NCBI GenBank assembly: GCA_014238905.1
Contig: JABAAE010000012.1
Location: 1 to 64,000, forward strand
From: Planctomycetota bacterium
GTDB lineage: Bacteria > Planctomycetota > Planctomycetia > Pirellulales > Pirellulaceae
DNA length: 64,000 bases
Reading direction: 5' to 3'
A model generated the notes under the pieces. The model was not told where the DNA came from, ran no database searches, and worked only from the letters and a program-made list of their open reading frames with translations. This document shows positions 18,009 to 26,278 of the stretch, one piece after another. Position numbers and translations under genes: made by a program. Every line of letters begins with the position of its first letter. Position 1 is the first letter of the stretch.

Positions 18009-19769
18009 ATGAATAACGCACGAATTGCGGTGAAATTGGAACAACTCGCCGATTTACTCGAATTTCAAGGCTCCAATCCGTTTCGTTTGCGGGCGTATCG
18101 CACTGGAGCTCGCCTGATACGCGACCTTGGCGAGCCGGTTGCAGCGATTCTCAATGATACCGAGCGAAAATTGACTGATATCCCGGGTATCGGAAAGGGC
18201 GTTGCTGAGAAATGCATCGCCATCCTGGAGACCGGGGAGCTCCCACAGCTTCAGGCGATTTTGGAAGAAATCCCGGCATCGGTTCTCGATTTGTTGAGGA
18301 TTCCCGGATTGGGGCCCAGGAAAGCTGCGGTCTTGTTTAATAAGCGGAATATCCAAAACTTGGACCAATTAAAAGCTGCTTGTGAAGCTCAGGAAATCAG
18401 AAATTTAGAAGGTTTTGGGGAGAAGAGCGAGCAGACTATTCTGGCGGGAATTGGGATCGCAGCGGCAGCCAACGAGCGCATTTATTGGCGAGACGCCGAC
18501 CAACTGGCAGGTGATTTACGTTTGCACTTTTCTGGATGTGCGGGCGTTCATCAGTTTGAATTCGCAGGAAGTTATCGCCGGGGTAAGGAAACCGTTGGCG
18601 ATCTGGATATTTTAGTGGATTCCCAGCAGGGAGAGGTTGCCATGGATCGCCTTGCGGATTTCCCAGAGTTGGAATCGGTTATTGGGCGGGGGAAAACCAA
18701 AATGTCGATTCGGCTGCACAACGGATTTCAAATCGATTTGCGGGTTGTTCCCAGTGAGTCCTTTGGAGCAGCACTTCAATATTTTACCGGTTCAAAAGAT
18801 CATAATGTGGCGGTCCGGGGGCGAGCTAAGCAGTTAGGGCTGAAGGTCAATGAATGGGGAGTATTCCGAGAGGTTGATGACATCTCGGTGGCAGGCAGCT
18901 CGGAAGAAGAGGTTTATGCTGCCATCGATCTACCTTGGATCCCACCAGAATTGCGTGAGGCTCGCACGGAAATCGAGTTGTCTGAAGCCAACCAACTGCC
19001 GAAGTTGATTTCCCTGAGTGAAATTCGTGGTGACCTTCATATGCACACGACGGCGACTGATGGTAAGGCGACATTGCAGGAAATGATCACCGCTGCCCGG
19101 TCGAGAGGGTTAGAGTACATTGCGATCACCGACCATTCCAAACGCGTTGCCATGGCAAACGGTTTGGACGAGAACAGGCTCCTGCAACAATGGGCTGAAA
19201 TCGATGAAATCAACATGTCATTGCCCCAAGGGTTTGTTGTACTCAAAGGAATTGAGTGCGATATTCTCGAGCCGGGCGGCATGGACCTTCCCAACGACGT
19301 TCTGGAACAGGCAGATTGGGTATTGGGAGCAATACACTACGGTCAAAACCAGTCGGTGCAACAGATCACAGATCGGCTTCTCGGTGCTATAGAAAATCCC
19401 CATGTGCATTGCATTGCTCACCCGACGGGACGGTTGATCAATAAACGGGAACCTTACGACGTCAACATGGATCAGGTCTTTGCGGCTGCTAAAAAGCACG
19501 ACAAAGTTCTGGAGTTAAATGCCAACCCGGCCCGATTGGACCTTAACGATGTTTATTGTGCGGCAGCTCAATCAGCCGGAATCCCCATTGCGATCAACAC
19601 CGATGCTCATAGTCTCGGTGGCCTTGATGTCATGAAATACGGGATCAACCAAGCACGACGGGGGGGCTTAACCGGTTTTGACGTGGTTAATTCGTGGTCT
19701 TTGGATACCTTTTTGAAGAAGCTGGGGCGAGTTTCACCAAGCCAAGGTCCTCGTTCTGGGGCCAACTAG
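18009..19769 (+). CDS. polX: DNA polymerase X with PHP exonuclease domain
   Basis: 586 residues, as usual for bacterial PolX. Helix-hairpin-helix elements (LTDIPGIGKGVAEK, LLRIPGLGPRKA) lead to the polymerase active site GSYRRGKETVGDLDIL (Asp198, Asp200) and the third Asp at 243 in FQIDLRV. The C-terminal PHP domain starts at about 341 with DLHMHTTATDG, then ITDHSK, KGIECDI, AIHYG, IAHPTGR and NTDAHS, so all metal ligands appear intact. Known PolX enzymes fill gaps in base-excision repair and have 3'-5' exonuclease activity from PHP. The ATG at 18009 matches the family N-terminus. Confidence 0.95.
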   Translation: MNNARIAVKLEQLADLLEFQGSNPFRLRAYRTGARLIRDLGEPVAAILNDTERKLTDIPGIGKGVAEKCIAILETGELPQLQAILEEIPASVLDLLRIPGLGPRKAAVLFNKRNIQNLDQLKAACEAQEIRNLEGFGEKSEQTILAGIGIAAAANERIYWRDADQLAGDLRLHFSGCAGVHQFEFAGSYRRGKETVGDLDILVDSQQGEVAMDRLADFPELESVIGRGKTKMSIRLHNGFQIDLRVVPSESFGAALQYFTGSKDHNVAVRGRAKQLGLKVNEWGVFREVDDISVAGSSEEEVYAAIDLPWIPPELREARTEIELSEANQLPKLISLSEIRGDLHMHTTATDGKATLQEMITAARSRGLEYIAITDHSKRVAMANGLDENRLLQQWAEIDEINMSLPQGFVVLKGIECDILEPGGMDLPNDVLEQADWVLGAIHYGQNQSVQQITDRLLGAIENPHVHCIAHPTGRLINKREPYDVNMDQVFAAAKKHDKVLELNANPARLDLNDVYCAAAQSAGIPIAINTDAHSLGGLDVMKYGINQARRGGLTGFDVVNSWSLDTFLKKLGRVSPSQGPRSGAN

Positions 19770-20001
19770 GGAGTCAGTCCCCCCCAGATTTATTAGGTTT
19801 TCACAATGTAATTTATTTTTTTACCGGAAAAATTCTGGAAATGACGATACGGTCTTGAACGGTCTCTGATCCAGATTGTTTCGGTAATGCAAATTCCTTA
19901 TTTTCTAATGATTGATTGCCGGTATTTTTTTGGTTATCTTTTTGTTAATCATCAAAAGAACGTTATCTAGCCCTAACCAACACTTCAGGAGATAAATACG
20001 T

Positions 20002-21369
20002 ATGTCAAAACGACAAGATCGCCGTAAATTCGTCAAATCAACGGCCGCCCTCGGTGTCGGCTATTGGGCTGCTGGCGGAGTGACTGCAAAAGCAAGTAGC
20101 TCATCCTTGGAAGAAGTGCGATTCGGTTGTGTCGGCGTCGGCGGCAAAGGATCGAGCGATTCAGGTGATGCCAACAAATTTGGTAAAGTCGTAGCCATTT
20201 GCGATATTGACGACAAGACGATGAACAAAGCCAAGGCCCGTTTTGACGAGCCGAAAGCTTACAACGATTATCGTGAGATGATCGAAAAAGAGGCTAAGAA
20301 TATCGATGCCGTTACCGTTAGCACGCCCGATCATAACCATGCCATGGCATCGGCGTTAGCAATGCGGGAAGGACTGCATTGTTTTACACAGAAGCCTTTG
20401 ACCCACTCGATCTATGAAGCTCGAATGCTGGGTGATATTGCCAAGGAAAAAAACCTGGTCACTCAGATGGGTAACCAAGGGACAGCCGGAAATTGTTTAC
20501 GAGCTTCGGCGGCTTTGATCAAGTCTGGCGTTGTGGGTGACCTCAAAGAAGTTCACGTCTGGTCCAACCGACCGGTCTGGCCGCAGGGTGATTTCAAGCC
20601 GAAAGAGATGCCCGCTCCTGATCATGTGCACTGGGATCTTTGGATTGGACCTGCCAAGAAGCATTATTTCTCAAATGAAATACACAACTTCAAATGGCGT
20701 GGATTTTGGGATTGGGGAACTGGCGCATTGGGTGACATGGCATGCCATACACTCAATATGTCATACATGGCAGCAGATTTGGCGTTTCCCACATCGGTTG
20801 TCGCTCAGAATCCAGGGCACAATGGATATACCTATCCGGGTTGGTCGATCATCGACTTTGAGTTCCCAGCCACCGCGTCTCGACCGGGTGTCAAAATGGT
20901 TTGGTACGACGGAAAGAAATTGCCACCGGCAGAAGTCCGAGCAGGAGCACCTTCCAATGCTTCCAGTGGTGCCATGGTGATTGGAACCAAAGGTAAATTC
21001 TATTCGCCCGGCGACTACGGTGGTGACGAAAAGAACACCGGAACGATTATCGACGGCAAGTTTACCAACTGGAAAGATTGTGGTCGCGCCAAGTACACGC
21101 GGTCCCGCGGTCACTTTCAGGAATTCGTTGATGCGATCAAGGCTAGCAAGCCGGAAGAGGCGATCTCGAACTTCCCCAATTATGCTGGCCCTCTGACGGA
21201 GACCATTCTCTTAGGCAACTTGGCTGTTTACGCCAATGGAACCAAGGTGGAGTGGGACGCTAAGAATCTTAATATCACCAATAGCGGCAGTTTCAAGCCT
21301 GGCGTTGGTGACAAGCTGAACGAAATTGTGAAACATACCTATCACAATGGTTACAAGCTGGAAGCTTAG
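20002..21369 (+). CDS. Tat-exported Gfo/Idh/MocA family oxidoreductase
   Basis: 455 residues. The N-terminus has a twin-arginine signal (DRRKFVKS, then an Ala/Gly-rich hydrophobic stretch), so the protein is probably exported folded with its NAD(P) cofactor. The Rossmann start VRFGCVGVGGKG and AICDIDD follow, then STPDHNHA and the conserved EKP-like QKPLTHSIYEA, as in Gfo/Idh/MocA dehydrogenases. Planctomycetes carry many such paralogues, thought to act on sugars; the substrate is unknown. The ATG has AGGAGA ten bases upstream and a strong terminator follows. Confidence 0.93.
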   Translation: MSKRQDRRKFVKSTAALGVGYWAAGGVTAKASSSSLEEVRFGCVGVGGKGSSDSGDANKFGKVVAICDIDDKTMNKAKARFDEPKAYNDYREMIEKEAKNIDAVTVSTPDHNHAMASALAMREGLHCFTQKPLTHSIYEARMLGDIAKEKNLVTQMGNQGTAGNCLRASAALIKSGVVGDLKEVHVWSNRPVWPQGDFKPKEMPAPDHVHWDLWIGPAKKHYFSNEIHNFKWRGFWDWGTGALGDMACHTLNMSYMAADLAFPTSVVAQNPGHNGYTYPGWSIIDFEFPATASRPGVKMVWYDGKKLPPAEVRAGAPSNASSGAMVIGTKGKFYSPGDYGGDEKNTGTIIDGKFTNWKDCGRAKYTRSRGHFQEFVDAIKASKPEEAISNFPNYAGPLTETILLGNLAVYANGTKVEWDAKNLNITNSGSFKPGVGDKLNEIVKHTYHNGYKLEA

Positions 21370-21430
21370 AAAATGTCAGATGATTTCTGGCGATAATTCT
21401 CGTCAGGAAAAATTCAAAGATGATCAGAAA

Positions 21431-21464
21431 CGCCCCGGTTTGATAAAAACCGGGGCGTTTTTTT
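21431..21464 (+). terminator. Rho-independent terminator after the Gfo/Idh/MocA gene
   Basis: An eleven-pair perfect stem cgccccggttt/aaaccggggcg with loop gataa-type sequence, followed by seven Ts. Confidence 0.95.
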
Positions 21465-21514
21465 GTCCATTCGGCTCGTCTTGGATGTAACAATGCTTCG
21501 GACTGGGTCGCTAT

Positions 21515-21546
21515 GATGGCTGGGCGAGATGATGGCTGGGCGAGAT
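21515..21546. repeat. 16 bp tandem repeat, two copies
   Basis: Unit gatggctgggcgagat at 21515 and 21531, identical, followed by a three-base partial copy. Confidence 0.9.
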
Positions 21547-21617
21547 GATCCGTCAGGGAGATCGCTAATCAGGCAAGCGCAGCTTGACAACCGTTGGCAG
21601 CGAATGGAAATCGGGTT

Positions 21618-21770
21618 TCAGTTTCCGTCTTCATCTGGAATTGGCTCGAGCATTCGATCCCAATCGACGTCAAATTCGCTACCGCAGTTGTCACAAGTGA
21701 TCAGATCGTGTTGATCCCATTGAAGTCGTTCACTGCACTCGGGGCAGCAATCGTCATTTACGAACTTCAC
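21618..21770 (-). CDS. 50-residue zinc-ribbon protein
   Basis: A short frame starting at GTG 21770, preceded by a perfect AGGAGG seven bases upstream, which decides the start. The product has CPEC (residues 9-12) and CDNC (26-29), a two-knuckle zinc ribbon, and an acidic C-terminus. No specific family is recognised; small zinc ribbons of this kind are common in planctomycetes. It is transcribed away from the lipoprotein gene and toward the oxidoreductase terminator. Its ribosome-binding site and paired CxxC motifs make it a real gene despite its size. Confidence 0.75.
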   Translation of the reverse strand: MKFVNDDCCPECSERLQWDQHDLITCDNCGSEFDVDWDRMLEPIPDEDGN

Positions 21771-22088
21771 GGAGATTCCTCCTCATTTCCGCTGTATGGT
21801 GATTTTTTGGGAACTGAAATTGTTGGGACCTTGGCAGGTTAAACCGCACCGCTCAACACCATGTGGATCCTACTCCATTCTGGTTTCACAACCCTATCCA
21901 TTGAAAATCGAGAATGGATTGGAAGTCAGTCCTGCAAATCGACTCAACTCCCAATGGGCCCCCAGCTACTGGTTCATACGTTCGGCAATACCTGTTCGGT
22001 TGACGCCCCCGTAACTTTCAATTTTCAATGTCGCTGATTCTACTTGATTCATTCCATTTCGTCGCCACACGGACGGCACTTTTTATTG
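21771..22088. other. Intergenic sequence between two small minus-strand genes
   Basis: 318 bases with no credible complete gene. The part next to the lipoprotein stop (22046-22088) continues an open, Cys-containing reading frame described under findings. Confidence 0.45.
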
Positions 22089-22340
22089 TCACGTACGACA
22101 GGGACTAGCCGCTTGGCGGTTCCTGGTAATGGAAAATTTTTGAGGCGGTTGCACGGACTTGGTTTGCAGAACTAATTCTTCGGTATCTGACTGCGTGGCT
22201 GTCGCAGATTTTTCTGGGGGTAGGGGATCCCCTCCCAAGAGTGATGTTTTTAAACTCGGCAACGTGATCGTTTGGCAACCTGAAAGAAAAACGATCCAAA
22301 CCAAGGTCAGTTTAAATCCCGTTTTTTTGGATTGACGCAT
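22089..22340 (-). CDS. Small lipoprotein
   Basis: 83 residues. A Lys-rich N-terminus, hydrophobic stretch and lipobox LSGC (Cys at about 21) mark a lipoprotein exported through Sec and lipidated. The ATG at 22340 is preceded by AGGAG with five bases spacing, so a longer start at 22364 is rejected. The mature part is short, polar and rich in Ser/Thr/Pro, with no recognised domain. The frame near its end may be shifted (see findings). Confidence 0.7.
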   Translation of the reverse strand: MRQSKKTGFKLTLVWIVFLSGCQTITLPSLKTSLLGGDPLPPEKSATATQSDTEELVLQTKSVQPPQKFSITRNRQAASPCRT

Positions 22341-23143
22341 AATTGCTCCTGATGTTTTTTTCAAAGCGATCCGGCTAATGGTGTTGCACCGTTAACGTCG
22401 GTTTGTCGCGAGCCCTAACACCCATGGATGGGCCCATTTAACAAGGGACGTTTTGTCCTTCGTTTCTCTCTCGGATGCTGTATTGAGTCGTTGGAAACGC
22501 AGGGTCCACTCGCACGCAGGATCCCTGTCGCCGGTAAATAGCAGCGATTTGCTGTTTTGTCTATCGCAAATTAATTTAGGGCCGTCTGGGGTTGGGGGAC
22601 GGCGGTTGGGTGTGATGTCCCCAGGTAGACCAATCGCCTCTTTTGATTTCCTTGGAATTTGTCAGCTGAAGGACGTTGTCGATATGCCAAAGACAAAAAG
22701 ACTTATGCTTTTTTTTAGAAAACCAGCCAGGCCAACAAGGGCAAGATTCTGGTGCAGCTGAGACAGGCAAATCACTGCTGAATGAGCCCAATCCCCAAAT
22801 TATCAACGCGTTGGTTGTCAGAGCTGAAGCGGCTCGGTTGAGGCTGGTTTAGCGATCTCACCGGTTTTGATGCGGCACGAAATGGACCTGGGCCTTGGGA
22901 GTGTAAAGGGCTGATAGGTTGGCGGTCGTAAAAGTTGGCCGGCGTTGAAGTTAGTGGCCGTAATCTTGGTGCATTCGATCTTTCTCCGAATTTGGATTGG
23001 AATCGCTGCAATTCATGGGAAGCCAACCACCGCTGGACGCTCCCTTGTTCAGAATGAGAATCTCGATTAGAACGGGGGTCGACCGCCTCACTCGCGATTT
23101 CAGTATCCCCATTTCGGCGGCGATTGTTTCTGATGGAATTGCA
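22341..23143. other. 803 bp stretch without a supported gene
   Basis: Lies between the divergent lipoprotein and arsS. Several open frames exist on both strands, but none has family resemblance, a ribosome-binding site or protein-like composition. It contains the promoters for both genes; none is evident by eye. Confidence 0.45.
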
Positions 23144-24193
23144 ATGGCAAAAGCTCCCGCACTGACCCTGCTTCGTCGTGGTTCGGATTTGGCATCCGGC
23201 ACATCTCAATTGGATATTTTGAATCAAGGGAAACAGACTCCCCGGTTCGAAAGTTGTCTACAGAAAAGCGGGTTGGAAACGCTGCGGGCAGAATCGATTG
23301 AAATTCTGCAGGTGAACGTTGGCAAGTTATGTAATATGACGTGTCAACATTGTCATGTTGATGCAGGCCCTGACCGCAGAGAAATCATGACGCGGGAGAC
23401 GATTGACCATTGTCTTTCGGCGATCGACCAGTGCCAGATCTCCACTGTCGACCTGACCGGCGGTGCGCCAGAGATGAATCCGGATTTTTGTTACTTTGTC
23501 GAACAGGCCAAATCTCGAAATTGTCATGTGATTGATCGTTGCAACCTGACGATTTTACTGGCAAATGGATTCAAGCATATTCCGGATTTCTTAGCCAAAC
23601 ACAATGTTGAGGTGGTTGCTTCACTACCATGTTACCTGGAGGAAAATACTGATTCACAGCGAGGAGACGGGGCGTTCCAGGCCTCCATCAGGGCTCTGAG
23701 GATTCTCAATGAATTGGGATATGGTTATCCAGGAACGAATCGTCAATTAACGCTGGTTTATAATCCAGTGGGAGTCAATTTGCCGCCGGACCAAAAGGCT
23801 CTTGAGGAACAGTATCGGGAAGTCTTGCGAAGAGATTTTTCGATTGAGTTTAATCAGCTATTCACGATCACTAATATGCCCATCAGTCGTTTTCTCGAGT
23901 ACCTCCTCGACCAGGGGCAGTATGAGCAATACATGGAGACATTGGTGGATGCCTTCAATCCTGCTGCGGTTGCCGGTTTGATGTGTCGGGGATTGATTTC
24001 CGTCGGATGGGATGGACGGCTTCATGATTGTGATTTCAATCAAATGCTCGAACTGCCGCTGGATACCAGTTGTCCGCAAACAATCGTTGATTTTGATGCT
24101 GAGGCACTATCCAAACGTCCAATCGCGACCAATCAGCACTGTTTTGGTTGCACCGCAGGATCCGGTTCGGGATGCTTGGGAGCGACGCTCTAG
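23144..24193 (+). CDS. arsS: Arsenosugar biosynthesis radical SAM protein ArsS-like
   Basis: 349 residues. The radical SAM cluster motif C63-x3-C67-x2-C70 lies in LCNMTCQHCHVDAGPDR, followed by TGGAPEMNP, DRCNLT and SLPCYLEEN. The C-terminal DUF3641 region has CRGLISVGWDGRLHDCDFNQML and HCFGCTAGSGSGC. These match ArsS, proposed to attach the deoxyadenosyl group to dimethylarsenic species on the way to arsenosugars. Some family members have selenocysteine in the C-terminal cluster region; here it is Cys. ATG 23144 has GGA six bases upstream and matches the family N-terminus. No arsM or other ars gene is in view. Confidence 0.88.
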   Translation: MAKAPALTLLRRGSDLASGTSQLDILNQGKQTPRFESCLQKSGLETLRAESIEILQVNVGKLCNMTCQHCHVDAGPDRREIMTRETIDHCLSAIDQCQISTVDLTGGAPEMNPDFCYFVEQAKSRNCHVIDRCNLTILLANGFKHIPDFLAKHNVEVVASLPCYLEENTDSQRGDGAFQASIRALRILNELGYGYPGTNRQLTLVYNPVGVNLPPDQKALEEQYREVLRRDFSIEFNQLFTITNMPISRFLEYLLDQGQYEQYMETLVDAFNPAAVAGLMCRGLISVGWDGRLHDCDFNQMLELPLDTSCPQTIVDFDAEALSKRPIATNQHCFGCTAGSGSGCLGATL

Positions 24194-24336
24194 ATTGGTA
24201 ACCGTTGTTGGGATGCTGGATTCTTTCAGAGAACCGGGGACATCCAGACCGCTCTGATTCGAAGATTGATGGTTCAGTCAACCGTCGCTCAGCAAAGGGT
24301 TGGCCAACTGTGAAATCTTCCACCCTGGGGACAGTG

Positions 24337-25101
24337 TCAGCTACTGCCGTTTGTTCTGTGAGCCGGGGATACGAATGCCACCAACTTGTCCTCGAGATTC
24401 CGGGGCGTTTGGCCATCCACCAGTCCAACCAGTCCGACAATCATCAATTCCCGGATCATGACCTCTTCCTGGCTACGAGTCTCTAATTTGCCCGCCAATG
24501 GGATGCAGAACAGATTGGCGATCAATGCGCCATAAAGCGTTGTTAGCAGAGCAGTGGCCATGCCGATGCCGATTTGGCTCGGATCTTCCAATGATCGAAG
24601 CATTTGGACTAATCCGATGAGAGTACCGATCATTCCGAAAGCTGGCGCGGCGGCTGCAATGGCATCCACTATTTTTTTCCCGGTTTGATGCCTTTGCTCG
24701 ATGTACATCACCTCGATTTCGAGGGTCGATTCAATTTCGTCTTTGGAGGTTCCAGCGACCACCAATTCGGTACCCCGTTTCAAGAACACATCGGAAACGG
24801 ATTCCAGTTTTTTTTCCAGCGCCAAAATGCCGTCTTTTCGAACGATCGTAGCGAATTCTTTGAATTGAACGATGCACTCATCCGGCGTTGGCAGCGGATA
24901 CATGAAGCAGTTCTTGATCACACCGAATAAAGAAAAGCACTTTTTCAGTGGGAAATTGATCAGAATTGCAGCAAAAGACCCACCCACCGTAATCATTAAC
25001 GACGGTACACTGATGAATGGAGTTAGGCTTCCACTAACGAGAATCGAGCCGACGACCAGACCAGTTCCCATTAGCAAGCCGATTATTGTTGCGATATCCA
25101 C
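24337..25101 (-). CDS. motA: Flagellar motor stator protein MotA
   Basis: 254 residues with four membrane segments. The cytoplasmic loop contains VRKDGILALEKKLESV, carrying the conserved Arg and Glu that contact FliG, and AAAAPAFGMIGTLIGLVQML carries the conserved proline of the third membrane segment. With MotB it forms the ion-driven stator. The GTG at 25101 has AGGAT upstream. No motB follows: the next gene downstream is arsS on the opposite strand. It is divergent from the fliE operon, about 830 bases away. Confidence 0.93.
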   Translation of the reverse strand: MDIATIIGLLMGTGLVVGSILVSGSLTPFISVPSLMITVGGSFAAILINFPLKKCFSLFGVIKNCFMYPLPTPDECIVQFKEFATIVRKDGILALEKKLESVSDVFLKRGTELVVAGTSKDEIESTLEIEVMYIEQRHQTGKKIVDAIAAAAPAFGMIGTLIGLVQMLRSLEDPSQIGIGMATALLTTLYGALIANLFCIPLAGKLETRSQEEVMIRELMIVGLVGLVDGQTPRNLEDKLVAFVSPAHRTNGSS

Positions 25102-25140
25102 AGTGGATAGATCCTGTTCGGAATCGGTTAACAGCTAATT

Positions 25141-25156
25141 TTGGCAAAAATGCCAA
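25141..25156. promoter_or_regulatory. Perfect palindrome upstream of motA (possible operator)
   Basis: ttggca-aaaa-tgccaa, a perfect 6+6 palindrome with a four-base centre, 40 bases before the motA start. It has the shape of a dimeric repressor or activator site. It has no T tract, so it is not a terminator. Confidence 0.4.
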
Positions 25157-25932
25157 TTCGCGTGTGACCAAATCTAGTTCATGGTTATTGCGAGGGGATG
25201 ACTGGTTATAGAATTAGCCCTTTTCTTGCCGTAAAAGACGTTTCTGGATTCGCGCGTCTTTTTCTCAACCGCTTATCAACCAGTTAGAAGATAGGTCGCT
25301 AACAACTGGGGAGATTAAAAAAAGCATGCAGTTCAACAGAGATAGCCAAAACAACTAAGCGTCGATCTTGAAAGAGTCACCGGGCCGGGGTTGCCGGCTA
25401 AAAGAGCTCGTTTTCATAACCGTTGGCCCGTGTGATCCCAGAGTTCGGTCGGCCAAACGAATGGACCATCGGTACGTCACGTCCCGGACTGTCGTGATCG
25501 ATCATCTCATCGCTTGGTCGATTTGGGGAGAGGGAACTCTCAAATCCCATGGCGATGGCGTGCGTTTTCAACCACCAGACCAACTTGGGGATTTCAGTTT
25601 GCCTTGAATTTGACTCCAGCGTTGCCGGAATCCCTTAATCGATTTTATTGGATTAAAGATCATATCTTAACTATCCGATACAAACTGTGGCGATGTATTG
25701 CTTTCACCGTTCAATGGGTGGCAACGCAAGTGGTTAATGCCGTGATAGCACCGCTGTCCGATTCGGTCTTCATTTTCAATTTAGTTCTTGAGGCGGCCAG
25801 TGAATGTCATTATTTCCAAACATGGTTGGCAACGTGGTAATCTCAGTTGGCGAGCTGCGTTAATCCCCTCGATTTGGAGAAGTCGTTCTGTTGCCAAGCA
25901 GCGATGGGTCGGCGGGAAGGACCGTTTTCTCG
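25157..25932. other. Divergent intergenic region motA / fliE
   Basis: 776 bases with no ORF that resembles a known protein. It must contain the flagellar promoter; no sigma54 (TGGC-N8-TGC) or sigma28 match is convincing by eye. Confidence 0.5.
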
Positions 25933-26250
25933 ATGAATCCAATCACTCCAATTAGTTTGAATTCAGTTCAAAGCGTTCCTGGAGTCAGTCCCGGTTCGTC
26001 CGGGCAGGTTACCCAGGGAACCACACGGAGTAACGAATTCAGTAATGTTATCAAGAAGGTTGTTAGCGAAGCGAATCAAAACCTGAGCGCCGCGGATAAG
26101 TCCATACAGGATCTTGCCAGCGGTAAATCAGACAACATGCAGGATGTTGTGATGTCGATGGCCAAAGCAGACTTGTCGTTTCGGTTTGTATTGGAGCTTC
26201 GAAACAAATTAATGGACGCGTACCAAGAGATAATGCGGATGCAGGTTTGA
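25933..26250 (+). CDS. fliE: Flagellar hook-basal body protein FliE
   Basis: 105 residues. The C-terminal part KADLSFRFVLELRNKLMDAYQEIMRMQ is the FliE signature; the N-terminus is polar and low complexity as usual. FliE joins the MS-ring to the rod. The ATG at 25933 is chosen, with GGAAGG about 12 bases upstream; an in-frame start at 25891 would add 14 residues. It is the first gene of the fliE-J operon. flgB and flgC, often upstream of fliE, are not here. Confidence 0.9.
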   Translation: MNPITPISLNSVQSVPGVSPGSSGQVTQGTTRSNEFSNVIKKVVSEANQNLSAADKSIQDLASGKSDNMQDVVMSMAKADLSFRFVLELRNKLMDAYQEIMRMQV

Positions 26251-26278
26251 TCCGGACTTCTGAGAGGACAGCATCGAG

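Noticed and set aside
22772-23227. 151-residue minus-strand ORF overlapping the arsS start
   Set aside because: Antisense to arsS, low-complexity polar composition, no family.
25141-25156. Sigma54 promoter for motA
   Set aside because: The GG and GC elements are seven bases apart, not ten, so the sequence is better read as a simple palindrome.
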